From: GAS188 sp044445965
GTDB lineage: Bacteria; Pseudomonadota; Alphaproteobacteria; Rhizobiales; Beijerinckiaceae
Reading direction: 5' to 3'
Length of the DNA stretch: 64,000 nucleotides
NCBI GenBank assembly: GCA_044445965.1
Contig: JBIOEJ010000009.1
Span: 7,841 to 71,840, forward strand
Position numbers and translations under genes: made by a program
The notes under the pieces: generated by a model
The model's input: the letters and a program-made list of their open reading frames with translations, nothing else
What the model was told of the DNA's origin: nothing
The model's database searches: none
Shown: piece by piece, positions 8,507 to 17,042 of the stretch
How positions within the stretch are numbered: position 1 is the first letter of the stretch
Layout: each line of letters opens with the position of its first letter

Positions 8507-9801
8507 GCCCCGACGCCGTCGCCATCACCGGCTTCATCGTGCTGTTCGCACTGATGCTGCTGCGCGTCCCCGTCGGCATGGCGATGGGCCTCGTCGGGGT
8601 CACGGGCTTCGGTTACATCGTGGGCTCCGGGCCGGCACTCAAGCTCGTCGGCCAGACCTCGATGCGGACGGTGACCGACTACACCTTCGGCGTCATCCCG
8701 ATGTTCCTGCTCATGGGCGCATTCGTCTCGGCCTCCGGCATCAGCCGCGAATTGTTCCGCGCCGCCAACACTTTCGTCGGTCACCGCAAAGGCGGGCTCG
8801 GCGTCGCCACCATCGCGGCTTGCGCGGGGTTCGCGGCGATTTCCGGCTCCTCGGTCGCGACGGCGGCGACCTTCTCGACCGTCGCCTATCCGGAGATGCG
8901 CCGCTACGGCTATCCGCAATCCTTCGCCACCGGGGTGATCGCGGCCGGCGGCACGCTCGGCGCCATGCTGCCGCCTTCGACCGTGCTCGCCGTCTACGGC
9001 CTCATCACCCAGCAGGATATCGGCAAGCTCTTCGTCGCCGGCATCTTGCCCGGCCTCCTCGCCATCTCGATGCATATGATGACGATCGGCGTGATCGGCC
9101 TGGTGCGGCCGAAATTCCTGCCCGCGGGTCCACGCAGCGGCTGGTCCGAGCGCCTCATGGGCCTGCGTGACGTCTGGGCGCCGCTGCTGCTCTTCGCCTT
9201 CGTCATCGGGGGCCTCTATGGCGGCGTGTTCACGCCGACGGAAGCGGGCGGCATGGGGGCGGGCGGCGCCTTCCTCATCGGCGTCTTGCGCGGCCGGCTG
9301 TCACGCGCGGCGATCCGCTCGTCGCTCTTGCAGGCGACGCGCACCGCGGCCGCCGTCTTCACCGTGCTGATCGGAGCGCTGCTGTTCGGCTATTTCCTCA
9401 CGGTGACGCAGGTGCCCCAGAAGATCACCGAGTTCATGACCGGCCTCGGCGTCGGCCCTTACGGGGTGCTGGCGCTGATCATGCTGATGTATCTCGTGCT
9501 CGGCTGCCTGATGGACGCCATGGCGATGATCATCTTGACGGTGCCGATCATCTTCCCGGTGGTCACCGCGCTCGGCTTCGACCCCATCTGGTTCGGCATC
9601 ATCATCGTCATGACGGTCGAGCTCGGCCTCATCCACCCTCCCGTCGGCATGAACGTCTTCGTCATCAAGAGCGTCGTGAAGGACGTGAAATTCTCGACCA
9701 TCTTCGCGGGCGTCATCCCGTTCATCATCACCGACCTGATCCGCCTCGGGATCCTGATCGCGCTGCCGATCATCGCGACTTATCTGCCGAGCCGGATGTG
9801 A
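8503..9801 (+). CDS. TRAP transporter large permease (DctM family)
   Basis: This 432-residue inner-membrane protein with about twelve hydrophobic segments is the ion-coupled transport subunit. It starts at the ATG at 8503 inside the DctQ stop (ATGA overlap). DctM hallmarks are GGLGVATIAACAGFAAISGSS with its conserved SGSSVATAATF, AAGGTLGAMLPPSTVL (residues about 145-160), GGVFTPTEAGGMG, and LIHPPVGMNVFVI near the C-terminus. A MarR-type gene begins five bases after its stop, so the transporter and regulator are probably one transcript. Confidence 0.93.
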   Translation: MSPDAVAITGFIVLFALMLLRVPVGMAMGLVGVTGFGYIVGSGPALKLVGQTSMRTVTDYTFGVIPMFLLMGAFVSASGISRELFRAANTFVGHRKGGLGVATIAACAGFAAISGSSVATAATFSTVAYPEMRRYGYPQSFATGVIAAGGTLGAMLPPSTVLAVYGLITQQDIGKLFVAGILPGLLAISMHMMTIGVIGLVRPKFLPAGPRSGWSERLMGLRDVWAPLLLFAFVIGGLYGGVFTPTEAGGMGAGGAFLIGVLRGRLSRAAIRSSLLQATRTAAAVFTVLIGALLFGYFLTVTQVPQKITEFMTGLGVGPYGVLALIMLMYLVLGCLMDAMAMIILTVPIIFPVVTALGFDPIWFGIIIVMTVELGLIHPPVGMNVFVIKSVVKDVKFSTIFAGVIPFIITDLIRLGILIALPIIATYLPSRM

Positions 9802-9805
9802 GCCG

Positions 9806-10246
9806 ATGGCGACCGAGGACGAGCCCCATGATGGGCCCTATGTGCTGGAAGCGCAGATCGGCCATCTCCTGCGCCGCGCCCATCAGCGCCATGTGGCGAT
9901 CTTCCTCGAGGCCATGGGCGAGGACGGTCCGACGCCCACCCAGTTCGCCGCGCTCGTGAAGCTCGCCGACGCTGGCGAGCTCTCCCAGAACCGCCTCGGC
10001 CGCCTGACCGCCATGGACCCCGCGACCATCAAGGGCGTCGTGGCGCGGCTGGTCGAGCGCGGCCTCGTCGAGCGCGCCTCCGATCCGAAGGATCAGCGCC
10101 GCGTCGCCTTGCGTCTGAGTGCCGAAGGGCGCGGGCTCGTTTCTCGCCTGATCGAGAAGGCCCGAGCCGCGACGGCCGCGACGCTCGAGCCGCTGCCGCC
10201 GGGCGAACGACGCCGCCTGATCGCGCTCCTGAACCGGATCGCTTGA
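9806..10246 (+). CDS. MarR family transcriptional regulator
   Basis: This 146-residue DNA-binding protein has the MarR winged-helix layout. The recognition region is LSQNRLGRLTAMDPATIKGVVARLVERGLVERA (residues about 58-90), followed by the wing DPKDQRRVALRLS. It begins five bases after the TRAP permease stop with no clear promoter of its own. MarR proteins usually repress nearby catabolic or transport genes and release on binding an aromatic or acid ligand. Candidate targets are the TRAP operon and the redox cluster starting at 10361, which has a palindrome at 10316. Confidence 0.88.
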   Translation: MATEDEPHDGPYVLEAQIGHLLRRAHQRHVAIFLEAMGEDGPTPTQFAALVKLADAGELSQNRLGRLTAMDPATIKGVVARLVERGLVERASDPKDQRRVALRLSAEGRGLVSRLIEKARAATAATLEPLPPGERRRLIALLNRIA

Positions 10247-10315
10247 GGCGCTTCCCTCGCGGGAGCACATCGCCTATTTACCCGGATTGCAGGCGGCTCG
10301 CGGTTTTGCTAGTTT

Positions 10316-10333
10316 GTTCGTATACAAACGAAC
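10316..10333. promoter_or_regulatory. Palindromic operator candidate upstream of the ferredoxin-NADP reductase gene
   Basis: Perfect arms GTTCGT (10316-10321) and ACGAAC (10328-10333) flank six bases. An overlapping shorter dyad, TTTGT at 10313-10317 with ACAAA at 10324-10328, is centred on GTATAC. The site sits 28 bases before the ATG at 10361 and just after the MarR gene. Its form and size fit a dimeric MarR or GntR repressor; which protein binds is inference. Confidence 0.5.
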
Positions 10334-10360
10334 CCGGCCGTCATCGACGGAGTTTGCTCG

Positions 10361-11434
10361 ATGCTGATGGTGAAGCCTTCCGAGGATGAACGCGGCGCCG
10401 GCCAGATGCACGAGACCGATGTGGTGATCATCGGCGCCGGTCCCTGCGGCTTGTTCGCCGTGTTCGAGCTCGGTCTTCTCGACATCAAGGCCCATGTCGT
10501 CGATATCTTGGACAAGGTCGGCGGCCAATGCGCCGAGCTTTATCCCGAGAAGCCGATCTACGACATTCCGGGGCTGCCGATCGTGACCGGTCAGGGGCTC
10601 ACCGAGAATCTGATGAAGCAGATCGCGCCTTTCGGCGCCGGGTTCCATCTCTCCGAAATGGTCGAGAGCCTCGAGACGCTCGGCACGCCGCAGGCGCCGC
10701 GCTTCAAGCTCACCACGGATCTCGGCACGACCTTCCTGTGCAAGAGCATCGTGGTGGCGGCCGGCGGCGGCTCGTTCCAGCCCAAGCGCCCGCCCATTCC
10801 GGGGATCGAGGCCTATGAAGGCGAAAGCGTCTTCTACGCCGTGCGCCGGATGGAGGATTTCCGCGGCCGCAAGGTGCTGATCGTGGGCGGGGGCGATTCG
10901 GCGCTCGACTGGACGCTGAACCTCAATCCGGTCGCCGAACGCATCACGCTCCTGCATCGCCGCGACGCCTTCCGCGCCGCGCCTCATTCGGTCGAGCAGA
11001 TGCGCGAGCATGTGGCGGCCGGCCGCATGGATCTCCATCTCGGCCAGGTGGTCGCGCTGAAGGGCGAGGCTCCCAAGCTCGAAGCCGCGGTGATCCGCCG
11101 CGACGACAACTCGACCTTCGAGGTCGCCTGCGACGCCATGCTGCCCTTCTTCGGCTTGACCATGAAGCTCGGTCCGATCGCCAATTGGGGCCTCAATCTC
11201 GACGAGAACCTGTTGCCGGTCGACACCGCCAAATTCGAGACCTCGACGCCCGGCATCTTCGCGATCGGCGACATCAACACCTATCCGGGCAAACTGAAGC
11301 TGATCCTGTGCGGCTTCCACGAGGCGGCGCTCGCTGCCCAGAAGGTGCATCGCTACGTGTACCCGGACAAGAAGCTCCTGTTCCAATACACGACCTCCTC
11401 TTCCAGCCTGCAAAAGAAGCTCAAGGTCGCGTGA
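10361..11434 (+). CDS. Ferredoxin-NADP reductase, thioredoxin-reductase-like type
   Basis: This 357-residue FAD flavoprotein of the TrxR-like ferredoxin/flavodoxin-NADP reductase family (EC 1.18.1.2) shuttles electrons between NADPH and ferredoxin. The FAD Rossmann motif GAGPCG is at residues 25-30, followed by DKVGGQCAELYPEKPIYDIP, which is diagnostic of this branch. The NADPH motif GGGDS is at 176-180, and the terminal FAD contact is GIFAIGDINTYPGKLKLI. No CxxC redox disulfide lies between the two nucleotide domains, which rules out thioredoxin reductase itself. It precedes the molybdenum hydroxylase and the 6-hydroxynicotinate reductase-like gene by a 220-base gap, and could supply reduced ferredoxin to the latter. 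The family is also common as a stand-alone housekeeping gene. Confidence 0.9.
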   Translation: MLMVKPSEDERGAGQMHETDVVIIGAGPCGLFAVFELGLLDIKAHVVDILDKVGGQCAELYPEKPIYDIPGLPIVTGQGLTENLMKQIAPFGAGFHLSEMVESLETLGTPQAPRFKLTTDLGTTFLCKSIVVAAGGGSFQPKRPPIPGIEAYEGESVFYAVRRMEDFRGRKVLIVGGGDSALDWTLNLNPVAERITLLHRRDAFRAAPHSVEQMREHVAAGRMDLHLGQVVALKGEAPKLEAAVIRRDDNSTFEVACDAMLPFFGLTMKLGPIANWGLNLDENLLPVDTAKFETSTPGIFAIGDINTYPGKLKLILCGFHEAALAAQKVHRYVYPDKKLLFQYTTSSSSLQKKLKVA

Positions 11435-11513
11435 CATGCGACGCGCTGGGCGCGCCTTTCTGTCCAGCTTGCGAGACCCTTGCAAAACTCGCGTTCGCCG
11501 TCTCACCGCTTTT

Positions 11514-11587
11514 CCGCTCATCCCCGCGAAAGCGGGGATCCAGAGTCTCCATCTGTTCCGGGTTCCCGCTTTCGCGGGAATGAGCGG
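11514..11587. repeat. Palindromic intergenic repeat, family A (copy 1)
   Basis: The element begins CCGCTCATCCCCGCGAAAG and ends with the near reverse complement CTTTCGCGGGAATGAGCGG. Each arm contains its own CCCGC/GCGGG hairpin. A second copy with the same ends lies at 27384-27464. This is a REP/RIME-like element of the kind common between genes in Hyphomicrobiales. It fills most of the gap between the reductase gene and the FAD-subunit gene. Confidence 0.8.
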
Positions 11588-11654
11588 AGGTGGAGCTGTC
11601 GAAGCGCGTCCGCATTCGCTGTCGCGCCCGGCCGAGCACGGATAGGGGGACGGG

Positions 11655-12563
11655 ATGCCGACCTATCTTCGCCCGAGCAGGTTGAAGGACGCCTTGGCCG
11701 CCCTCGCTGAAGGGGCGCGCGCCGCGAAGGGCCATTCCGGCCATGCGCTCACCGTCATCGCCGGCGGCACCGACATCTATCCGGCGCGTGCCGCCAAGCA
11801 GGCCTGGCTCGAGAGCTTTCCGCGCGATTTCCTCGACATCACCCGTATCGCCGAGCTGAAGGGCATCCGCCGGGACGGGCGGGCGCTGGTCATCGGCGCG
11901 GCGACCAGCTGGACCGAGATCGTCGCGGCGCCGCTGCCGCCCGCCTTCGATGCGCTGAAGCAGGCGGCCCAGCAAATCGGGGGGCGCCAGATCCAGAATC
12001 GCGGCACGCTCGGCGGCAATATCGTCAATGCTTCGCCGGCCGCCGACGGCGTGCCGCCTTTGCTCTCGCTCGACGCCACGGTCGAGATCGTCTCGGCGCG
12101 CGGCGAACGCAGCGTGCCGCTCTCGACCTTCATCCGCGGCAACCGCAAGACCGAGCTCGCGCCGGGCGAGCTCGTGGTCGCCATTCGCGTCCCGGCCCAT
12201 GGGGCCTCCGCCCGCTCCCTATTCCTCAAGCTCGGGGCGCGCTCGCATCTCGTCATCTCGATCGCCTCGGCGGCGCTGCTCGTCGATCGGGGCGCGGACG
12301 GCGCGATCGCCGACATCCGCATCAGCGTCGGATGCTGCTCGGCCGTGCCGATGCGGCTCGCGGCGCTCGAAGCCGAGCTGCGCGGCGAGCCCCTCGGGCT
12401 CGCGCTCGTCGATCGCGTCACGCCGTCGGTCCTCGCGGCCCTGACGCCGATCGACGATATCCGCGCCGGCGCCGCCTACCGTCGCGACGCGGCGCGCATC
12501 CTGGTCAGGCGCGCCCTTTCGCAAATCGTCATCGACGCCGCCGAAGCGCAGGCGGCCGCATGA
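11655..12563 (+). CDS. Molybdenum hydroxylase FAD-binding subunit (CoxM/XdhB-FAD type)
   Basis: This 302-residue protein carries the FAD domain of a xanthine-dehydrogenase-family enzyme and passes electrons from the [2Fe-2S] clusters to an acceptor. Both FAD signature loops are present: VIAGGTDIYPAR near residues 35-46 and RNRGTLGGNIVNASPAADG near 115-133, with the C-terminal CO dehydrogenase flavoprotein domain after about residue 185. The ATG at 11655 follows AGGGGGACGGG. Its stop overlaps the start of the next subunit by four bases (ATGA), so the two form one transcription and translation unit. Confidence 0.9.
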   Translation: MPTYLRPSRLKDALAALAEGARAAKGHSGHALTVIAGGTDIYPARAAKQAWLESFPRDFLDITRIAELKGIRRDGRALVIGAATSWTEIVAAPLPPAFDALKQAAQQIGGRQIQNRGTLGGNIVNASPAADGVPPLLSLDATVEIVSARGERSVPLSTFIRGNRKTELAPGELVVAIRVPAHGASARSLFLKLGARSHLVISIASAALLVDRGADGAIADIRISVGCCSAVPMRLAALEAELRGEPLGLALVDRVTPSVLAALTPIDDIRAGAAYRRDAARILVRRALSQIVIDAAEAQAAA

Positions 12564-15391
12564 GCGTCGCCGAATTCATGGGGATGGTTGCCCTCACCGT
12601 CAACGGCAAGGCCGTCGAGGTGCCGGCGCGCGCCGAGATGCGGCTGTCGCGCCTGCTGCGCGAGGAGCTTCATCTCACCGGCACCAAGGTCGGTTGCGAC
12701 GCCGGCGATTGCGGCGCCTGCACCGTGCTCATCGACGGCGAGCAGGCTTGCGCATGTCTGGTGCCGGCGGCGCAGCTCGAGGGCAGGCGCGTCATGACCG
12801 TCGAGGGACTGGCCGATGATCCGCTCGGACGTGCGTTGCAACGCTCCTTCCATCAGCATGGCGCCGCGCAATGCGGCATCTGCACGCCGGGCATGCTGAT
12901 GGCATCCCTCGATCTGCTGCGGCGCGGCGAGCCGGTCGATGCGGCGATGATCGAGGCCGCGCTCGGCGGCGTGTTGTGCCGCTGCACCGGCTATCTCAAA
13001 ATTGCGGAGGCCGTGCTCGGTGCCGGTGCGTTCCTCGACGAGGAAGAGGCGATGGCGGAGGTCGCGGCCTCCGATCAGGGAGAGGCAAGCTTCGCGGAAA
13101 CCCGGTCCGAAGCGCTCCTGAACAGGAGCGGCGCGGTGGTCGGGACGAGATTGCCGCGCCTCGACGGCCTCCCCAAGCTCGATGGCAGCGAGGCCTATGG
13201 CGCCGATGCCGCCCCGCAAGAGGCGCTCTGGCTGCGCGCCATCCGCTCGCCGCATGCGCGCGCCCGCTTCACCATCGGCGATCTCGGCGCCTTCGTCTCC
13301 AATCAGGCGGGCATCTTCCGGGTGCTGACGGCGGCCGATGTGCCCGGCGAGAACGGCTTCGGCATCTTCCCCGATCTCAAGGACCAGCCGGTCTTCGCCG
13401 AGAGCGAGACCCGCTATCGCGGCGAGGCGGTCGCAGCGATCATCGGCGAGCGCAGCGGCATCGACGAATTCGACATCCGCCGCTTCCCCATCCGGTGGGA
13501 GAAGCTCGAGCCGCTCGCCGGGCTCGACGCCGCCCTGTCGCCGAACGCCCATGCCTCGCACGCCTCGCACCCCGACAATGTCCTGGTGCATGGCTGGGTG
13601 GAAAAGGGAGACGCCGAGACGGGTTTCGCCGCGGCCGCTCATGTCGCCGAGGGGCTGTTCGAGACGAGCTTCGTCGAGCACGCCTATATCGAGCCCGAGG
13701 CCGGCTTTGCGCGCCGGGTCGGCGACCGTATCGAGATCTTCGCCTCGACCCAGTCTCCTTATATGGATCGCGACGAGGTCGCCCGCGTGCTCGGCATCGA
13801 GCCCGGCGATGTGCGGATCATCCCGTCGGCTTGCGGCGGGGGCTTCGGGGGCAAGCTCGATCAGTCGGTGCAGCCGATGCTCGCCGTCGCGGCCTGGCGG
13901 ACGGGCGTGCCGGTGCGCTGCGTCTACACGCGCCCCGAATCGATGGCCGCGACCACCAAGCGCCATCCCGCCGTCATCTCGGCGCGCGCCGCCTGCGATG
14001 CCGAAGGCCGCATCACCGCCTATGCGAGCGAAGCGGATTTCGACACGGGCGCCTACGCCTCCTGGGGACCGACGGTCGCCGGCCGCGTGCCGGTGCATGC
14101 GGCCGGCCCCTATCGCGTGCCGAACGTTCTGAACCGGGCGCGGGCGGTCTACACCAACAACCCGGTGGCCGGCGCCTTTCGCGGTTTCGGCGTGCCGCAG
14201 GCCGCGCTCGCCCATGAGGGGCTCTATGACGAGCTTGCCGCGAGCTGCGGGCTCGATCGCCTCGAATTCCGCCTGCTCAATGCCTTGCGCGTCGCCGATG
14301 AGACGGCGACCGGCCAGGTGCTGCTGGCGAGCGCCGGGCTCGCCGAATGCCTCGAAGCCTTGCGGCCGCACTGGACCGGCATGCTGGCGCAGGCGCAGGC
14401 GCTCAACGCGGATGCCGGCATCCTGCGCCGCGGCGTCGGCATCGCCTGCATGTGGTACGGCATCGGCAATACGGCGCTGTCGAACCCTTCGCGCATGCGC
14501 CTCGGCTTGACCCGCGAGGGACGCCTCCTGTTCTTCAACGGCGCGGTCGATATCGGCCAGGGCTCGACCACGGTGCTGACCCAGATTGCCGCCGAGGCGC
14601 TGGGGCTGCCGGTCGCGGCCTTCACCCTCGTCGCCGGCGATACCGACAAGACCTTCGATGCCGGCAAATCCTCGGCCTCGCGCCAGACCTTCGTCTCCGG
14701 CAAGGCCGCCGAGAACGCAGCTCTCGCGCTACGCGCCGAAATCCTGCGTCACACCAATGCCGGTCCCAATGCGCGGCTCGCGCTCGACGGGGCGCGCCTC
14801 ACGGTGACGGTCGGAGGCGAGGCTGTGGCGATCGACCTCGCCGCTTGGCCGAGCGACGCTGAAGGCATCGTCTTCGAGGGGGTGGGAGATTTCGACCCGC
14901 CGACCAAGCCCCTCGACGTCAAGGGGCAGGGCGCGCCCTACGCGACTTACGGCTTCGCCGCGCAGATCGTGGCGCTCGATGTCGATATGGGGCTCGGCAC
15001 CGTGCGGCTCGATCGTTTCGTGGCGGCCCATGACGTCGGACGCGCGGTCAATCCAGCCTTGGTCGAAGGCCAGATTCATGGCGGCATCGCCCAGGGCATC
15101 GGGCTCGCCTTGATGGAGGAATATGTTCCGGGCCGCACGGAGAATCTGCACGATTACCTGATCCCGACCTTCGGCGACGTCCCCAGGATCGACATCATCC
15201 TGATCGAGGCCCCCGAGCCGCTCGGCCCTTATGGCGCCAAGGGCGTCGGCGAGCCGGCGCTGGTGCCGGCGGCGCCCGCCATCCTGAGCGCGATCCGTCA
15301 TGCGACCGGCGTCTCCATCCGCCGGGTTCCGGCCCTTCCGCATCGCATCCGCGCCTCTCTGCAGGCCGCCGGCGTGGCGGCGGAGACCTGA
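12560..15391 (+). CDS. Fused [2Fe-2S]/molybdopterin hydroxylase subunit (aldehyde oxidoreductase/xanthine dehydrogenase family)
   Basis: This 943-residue protein fuses an iron-sulfur subunit to the molybdenum subunit, as in Desulfovibrio aldehyde oxidoreductase. Residues 10-75 form the plant-type ferredoxin domain (Cys46, Cys51, Cys54, Cys66). Residues 100-145 form the second cluster domain (Cys105, Cys108, Cys140, Cys142). The molybdenum part starts near residue 190 and shows CGGGFGGKLDQS, AGAFRGFGVPQ, DIGQGSTTVLTQ and the final GAKGVGEPALVP, whose Glu matches the catalytic base. These enzymes hydroxylate N-heterocycles, purines or aldehydes with water. The ATG at 12560 overlaps the FAD-subunit stop. 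With the downstream reductase-like gene, nicotinate or a related heteroaromatic is a reasonable substrate guess, not shown. Confidence 0.9.
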   Translation: MSVAEFMGMVALTVNGKAVEVPARAEMRLSRLLREELHLTGTKVGCDAGDCGACTVLIDGEQACACLVPAAQLEGRRVMTVEGLADDPLGRALQRSFHQHGAAQCGICTPGMLMASLDLLRRGEPVDAAMIEAALGGVLCRCTGYLKIAEAVLGAGAFLDEEEAMAEVAASDQGEASFAETRSEALLNRSGAVVGTRLPRLDGLPKLDGSEAYGADAAPQEALWLRAIRSPHARARFTIGDLGAFVSNQAGIFRVLTAADVPGENGFGIFPDLKDQPVFAESETRYRGEAVAAIIGERSGIDEFDIRRFPIRWEKLEPLAGLDAALSPNAHASHASHPDNVLVHGWVEKGDAETGFAAAAHVAEGLFETSFVEHAYIEPEAGFARRVGDRIEIFASTQSPYMDRDEVARVLGIEPGDVRIIPSACGGGFGGKLDQSVQPMLAVAAWRTGVPVRCVYTRPESMAATTKRHPAVISARAACDAEGRITAYASEADFDTGAYASWGPTVAGRVPVHAAGPYRVPNVLNRARAVYTNNPVAGAFRGFGVPQAALAHEGLYDELAASCGLDRLEFRLLNALRVADETATGQVLLASAGLAECLEALRPHWTGMLAQAQALNADAGILRRGVGIACMWYGIGNTALSNPSRMRLGLTREGRLLFFNGAVDIGQGSTTVLTQIAAEALGLPVAAFTLVAGDTDKTFDAGKSSASRQTFVSGKAAENAALALRAEILRHTNAGPNARLALDGARLTVTVGGEAVAIDLAAWPSDAEGIVFEGVGDFDPPTKPLDVKGQGAPYATYGFAAQIVALDVDMGLGTVRLDRFVAAHDVGRAVNPALVEGQIHGGIAQGIGLALMEEYVPGRTENLHDYLIPTFGDVPRIDIILIEAPEPLGPYGAKGVGEPALVPAAPAILSAIRHATGVSIRRVPALPHRIRASLQAAGVAAET

Positions 15392-15394
15392 TCC

Positions 15395-16870
15395 ATGCCG
15401 GCGTCCGGGCACAAGCGCGACCAGACCGAGAAGTTCGGCGCCCGCGAGGAGGGCGAAGAGGGCATCGTGCGCTGCCATGCCTGCCCGGTGATCTGCCGCA
15501 TCAGGCCGGGGAGGGCCGGGGCCTGCTCGCGCTACGCCAATGAGGGCGGCGCGCTGGTGCGCACCGATCCGATCGTGCTGACGCGCCGCGTCGCGGCGGA
15601 GGGCGGTGCGGTGCGGCCTTTCCTCGACGGCGCCGCCGATTGGGACGGTGCGCTGCTGCCGGCCAGCGAGGCCTTCGTCACCGGCATCGGCGCCGGCACC
15701 ACCTATCCGGACTATAAGCCCGCGCCCTTCATCGTCGCCGGCGAATATGAGGGCGTCGACACCGTCACGGTCGTGACCGAGGGCATCTTCTCCTATTGCG
15801 GCGTCAAGGCGAAGATCGACACGGACCGCCATCTCGGCGAGGAAGCGGCTGCCGTGCGCGTCGGAGGCGAAGCGATCGGCCATGTCACCACCGCCGAATA
15901 CGGCTCGCAGATGCTCTCGCTCGGCGGGGTGCGCCATCTCACCGGCGGCTCGAAGGCCGAGGGCAACGCCACCTGCGAGGCGCTGCTGCGATTATGCAAT
16001 CGCCAAGCCGTCGAGATGACGGTCGACGGTGGCGCCGGCATCGTGCTGCGCGCCGGCGAGGCCCCGATCGTCGACGGCGTGCCGGAAGAGCGCATGCGGG
16101 TCGGCTGCGGCTCGGCGACCATCGGCATCTTCGCGCGCCAATGGCACGGCCATGTGGACGAGGTGGTCGTGGTCGACGACCACATCACCGGGGTGCTGTC
16201 GGAGCATCAGGCCGGCAAGACCCTCGGCATGCGTCCGAGCGGCATACGCTTGCGGGGGCGCAAATCGACGCCCGGACGCATCTTCCAAGTGGCGGATCCG
16301 GGCGCCGGCTGGGGCGGCACGACGATCACCGATCCGCTGGCGCTGATCCAATCGATCGACCGTAAGCTCGCCTGGCCGGGGCTTCGCCTCCTGTTCACCT
16401 CGACCACCGGCGAGGACGCCCTGTATTGCGTGCTCGACGATGAGCTGCGCCCGGTCGAGGCCGCCATGCCGCAGGCCGTCGCCAAGGTGGTGGCGCGCAT
16501 CGGGGAGAATTGCGAGCCGGCGCTCGCGAGCGTGCTGTTCATGGCGGGTGCCGGCGGATCGCTGCGCGCCGGCGTGACCGAGAACCCGGTGCTGCTCACG
16601 CGCTCGATCCATGACCTCGGCGTGCGCGTGACCATGGGCGGAGCGCCGGTCTATCTGTGGCCCGGCGGAGGCATCACCGTCATGGTCGACGTGACCCTTC
16701 TGCCGCGCAACGCCTTCGGCTCGGTGCCGACGCCGGCCCTCGTCGCGCCGATCGAGTTCACCATGCCGCGCGAGACCTATCGGATACTCGGTGGCCATAT
16801 GGACGAGGTGACGCCGCTCGAAGAGGTCGTCGCGAGGGCGAGCGCAGCGAGGGCTCCGGGCGAGGGGTGA
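15395..16870 (+). CDS. 6-hydroxynicotinate reductase-like iron-sulfur protein
   Basis: This 491-residue protein starts four bases after the molybdenum hydroxylase. An N-terminal cysteine set (Cys27, Cys30, Cys34, Cys44: Cx2Cx3Cx9C) can hold an iron-sulfur cluster. The rest is soluble, with conserved blocks VVTEGIFSYCGVKAKIDTD, VGCGSATIGIFARQ and MGGAPVYLWPGGGITVMVD. I recognise it as the family named for 6-hydroxynicotinate reductase (EC 1.3.7.1), which reduces 6-hydroxynicotinate to 1,4,5,6-tetrahydro-6-oxonicotinate with reduced ferredoxin. Order and spacing support work in series with the upstream hydroxylase, and the ferredoxin-NADP reductase upstream fits the electron need. Family members may act on other rings. 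The last dozen codons run into repeat-like DNA. Confidence 0.75.
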   Translation: MPASGHKRDQTEKFGAREEGEEGIVRCHACPVICRIRPGRAGACSRYANEGGALVRTDPIVLTRRVAAEGGAVRPFLDGAADWDGALLPASEAFVTGIGAGTTYPDYKPAPFIVAGEYEGVDTVTVVTEGIFSYCGVKAKIDTDRHLGEEAAAVRVGGEAIGHVTTAEYGSQMLSLGGVRHLTGGSKAEGNATCEALLRLCNRQAVEMTVDGGAGIVLRAGEAPIVDGVPEERMRVGCGSATIGIFARQWHGHVDEVVVVDDHITGVLSEHQAGKTLGMRPSGIRLRGRKSTPGRIFQVADPGAGWGGTTITDPLALIQSIDRKLAWPGLRLLFTSTTGEDALYCVLDDELRPVEAAMPQAVAKVVARIGENCEPALASVLFMAGAGGSLRAGVTENPVLLTRSIHDLGVRVTMGGAPVYLWPGGGITVMVDVTLLPRNAFGSVPTPALVAPIEFTMPRETYRILGGHMDEVTPLEEVVARASAARAPGEG

Positions 16871-16933
16871 AGGATGCGCTTCGCGCATCCGTCTTGCCGT
16901 TCGACGCTCGACGCGAAGCGTCGAGCTTTGGCC
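16871..16933. repeat. Hairpin intergenic repeat, family B (copy 1)
   Basis: Two adjacent perfect hairpins are present: GGATGCGC-TTC-GCGCATCC, then CTCGACGC-GAA-GCGTCGAG followed by CTTTGGCC. The same arrangement with compensating base changes recurs at 38396-38456, and a fragment of it is at 19939-19961. It follows the reductase-like gene's stop and may serve as a terminator, though its copy number marks it as a dispersed element. Confidence 0.75.
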
Positions 16934-17042
16934 AAGCTGAAGAACTCCTCACCCGATCCTTCGCCTACAGCTCGGATCGACCGTTCCCGCAAGCGGAGAG
17001 GTGGAGACCGGCGCCTCTCGCGAGCAGGAAAAGGAAGGCCCC

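Noticed and set aside
12476..14371. 631-codon minus-strand open frame opposite the molybdenum hydroxylase
   Set aside because: It is an antisense shadow of a well-conserved enzyme, with no recognisable domain.
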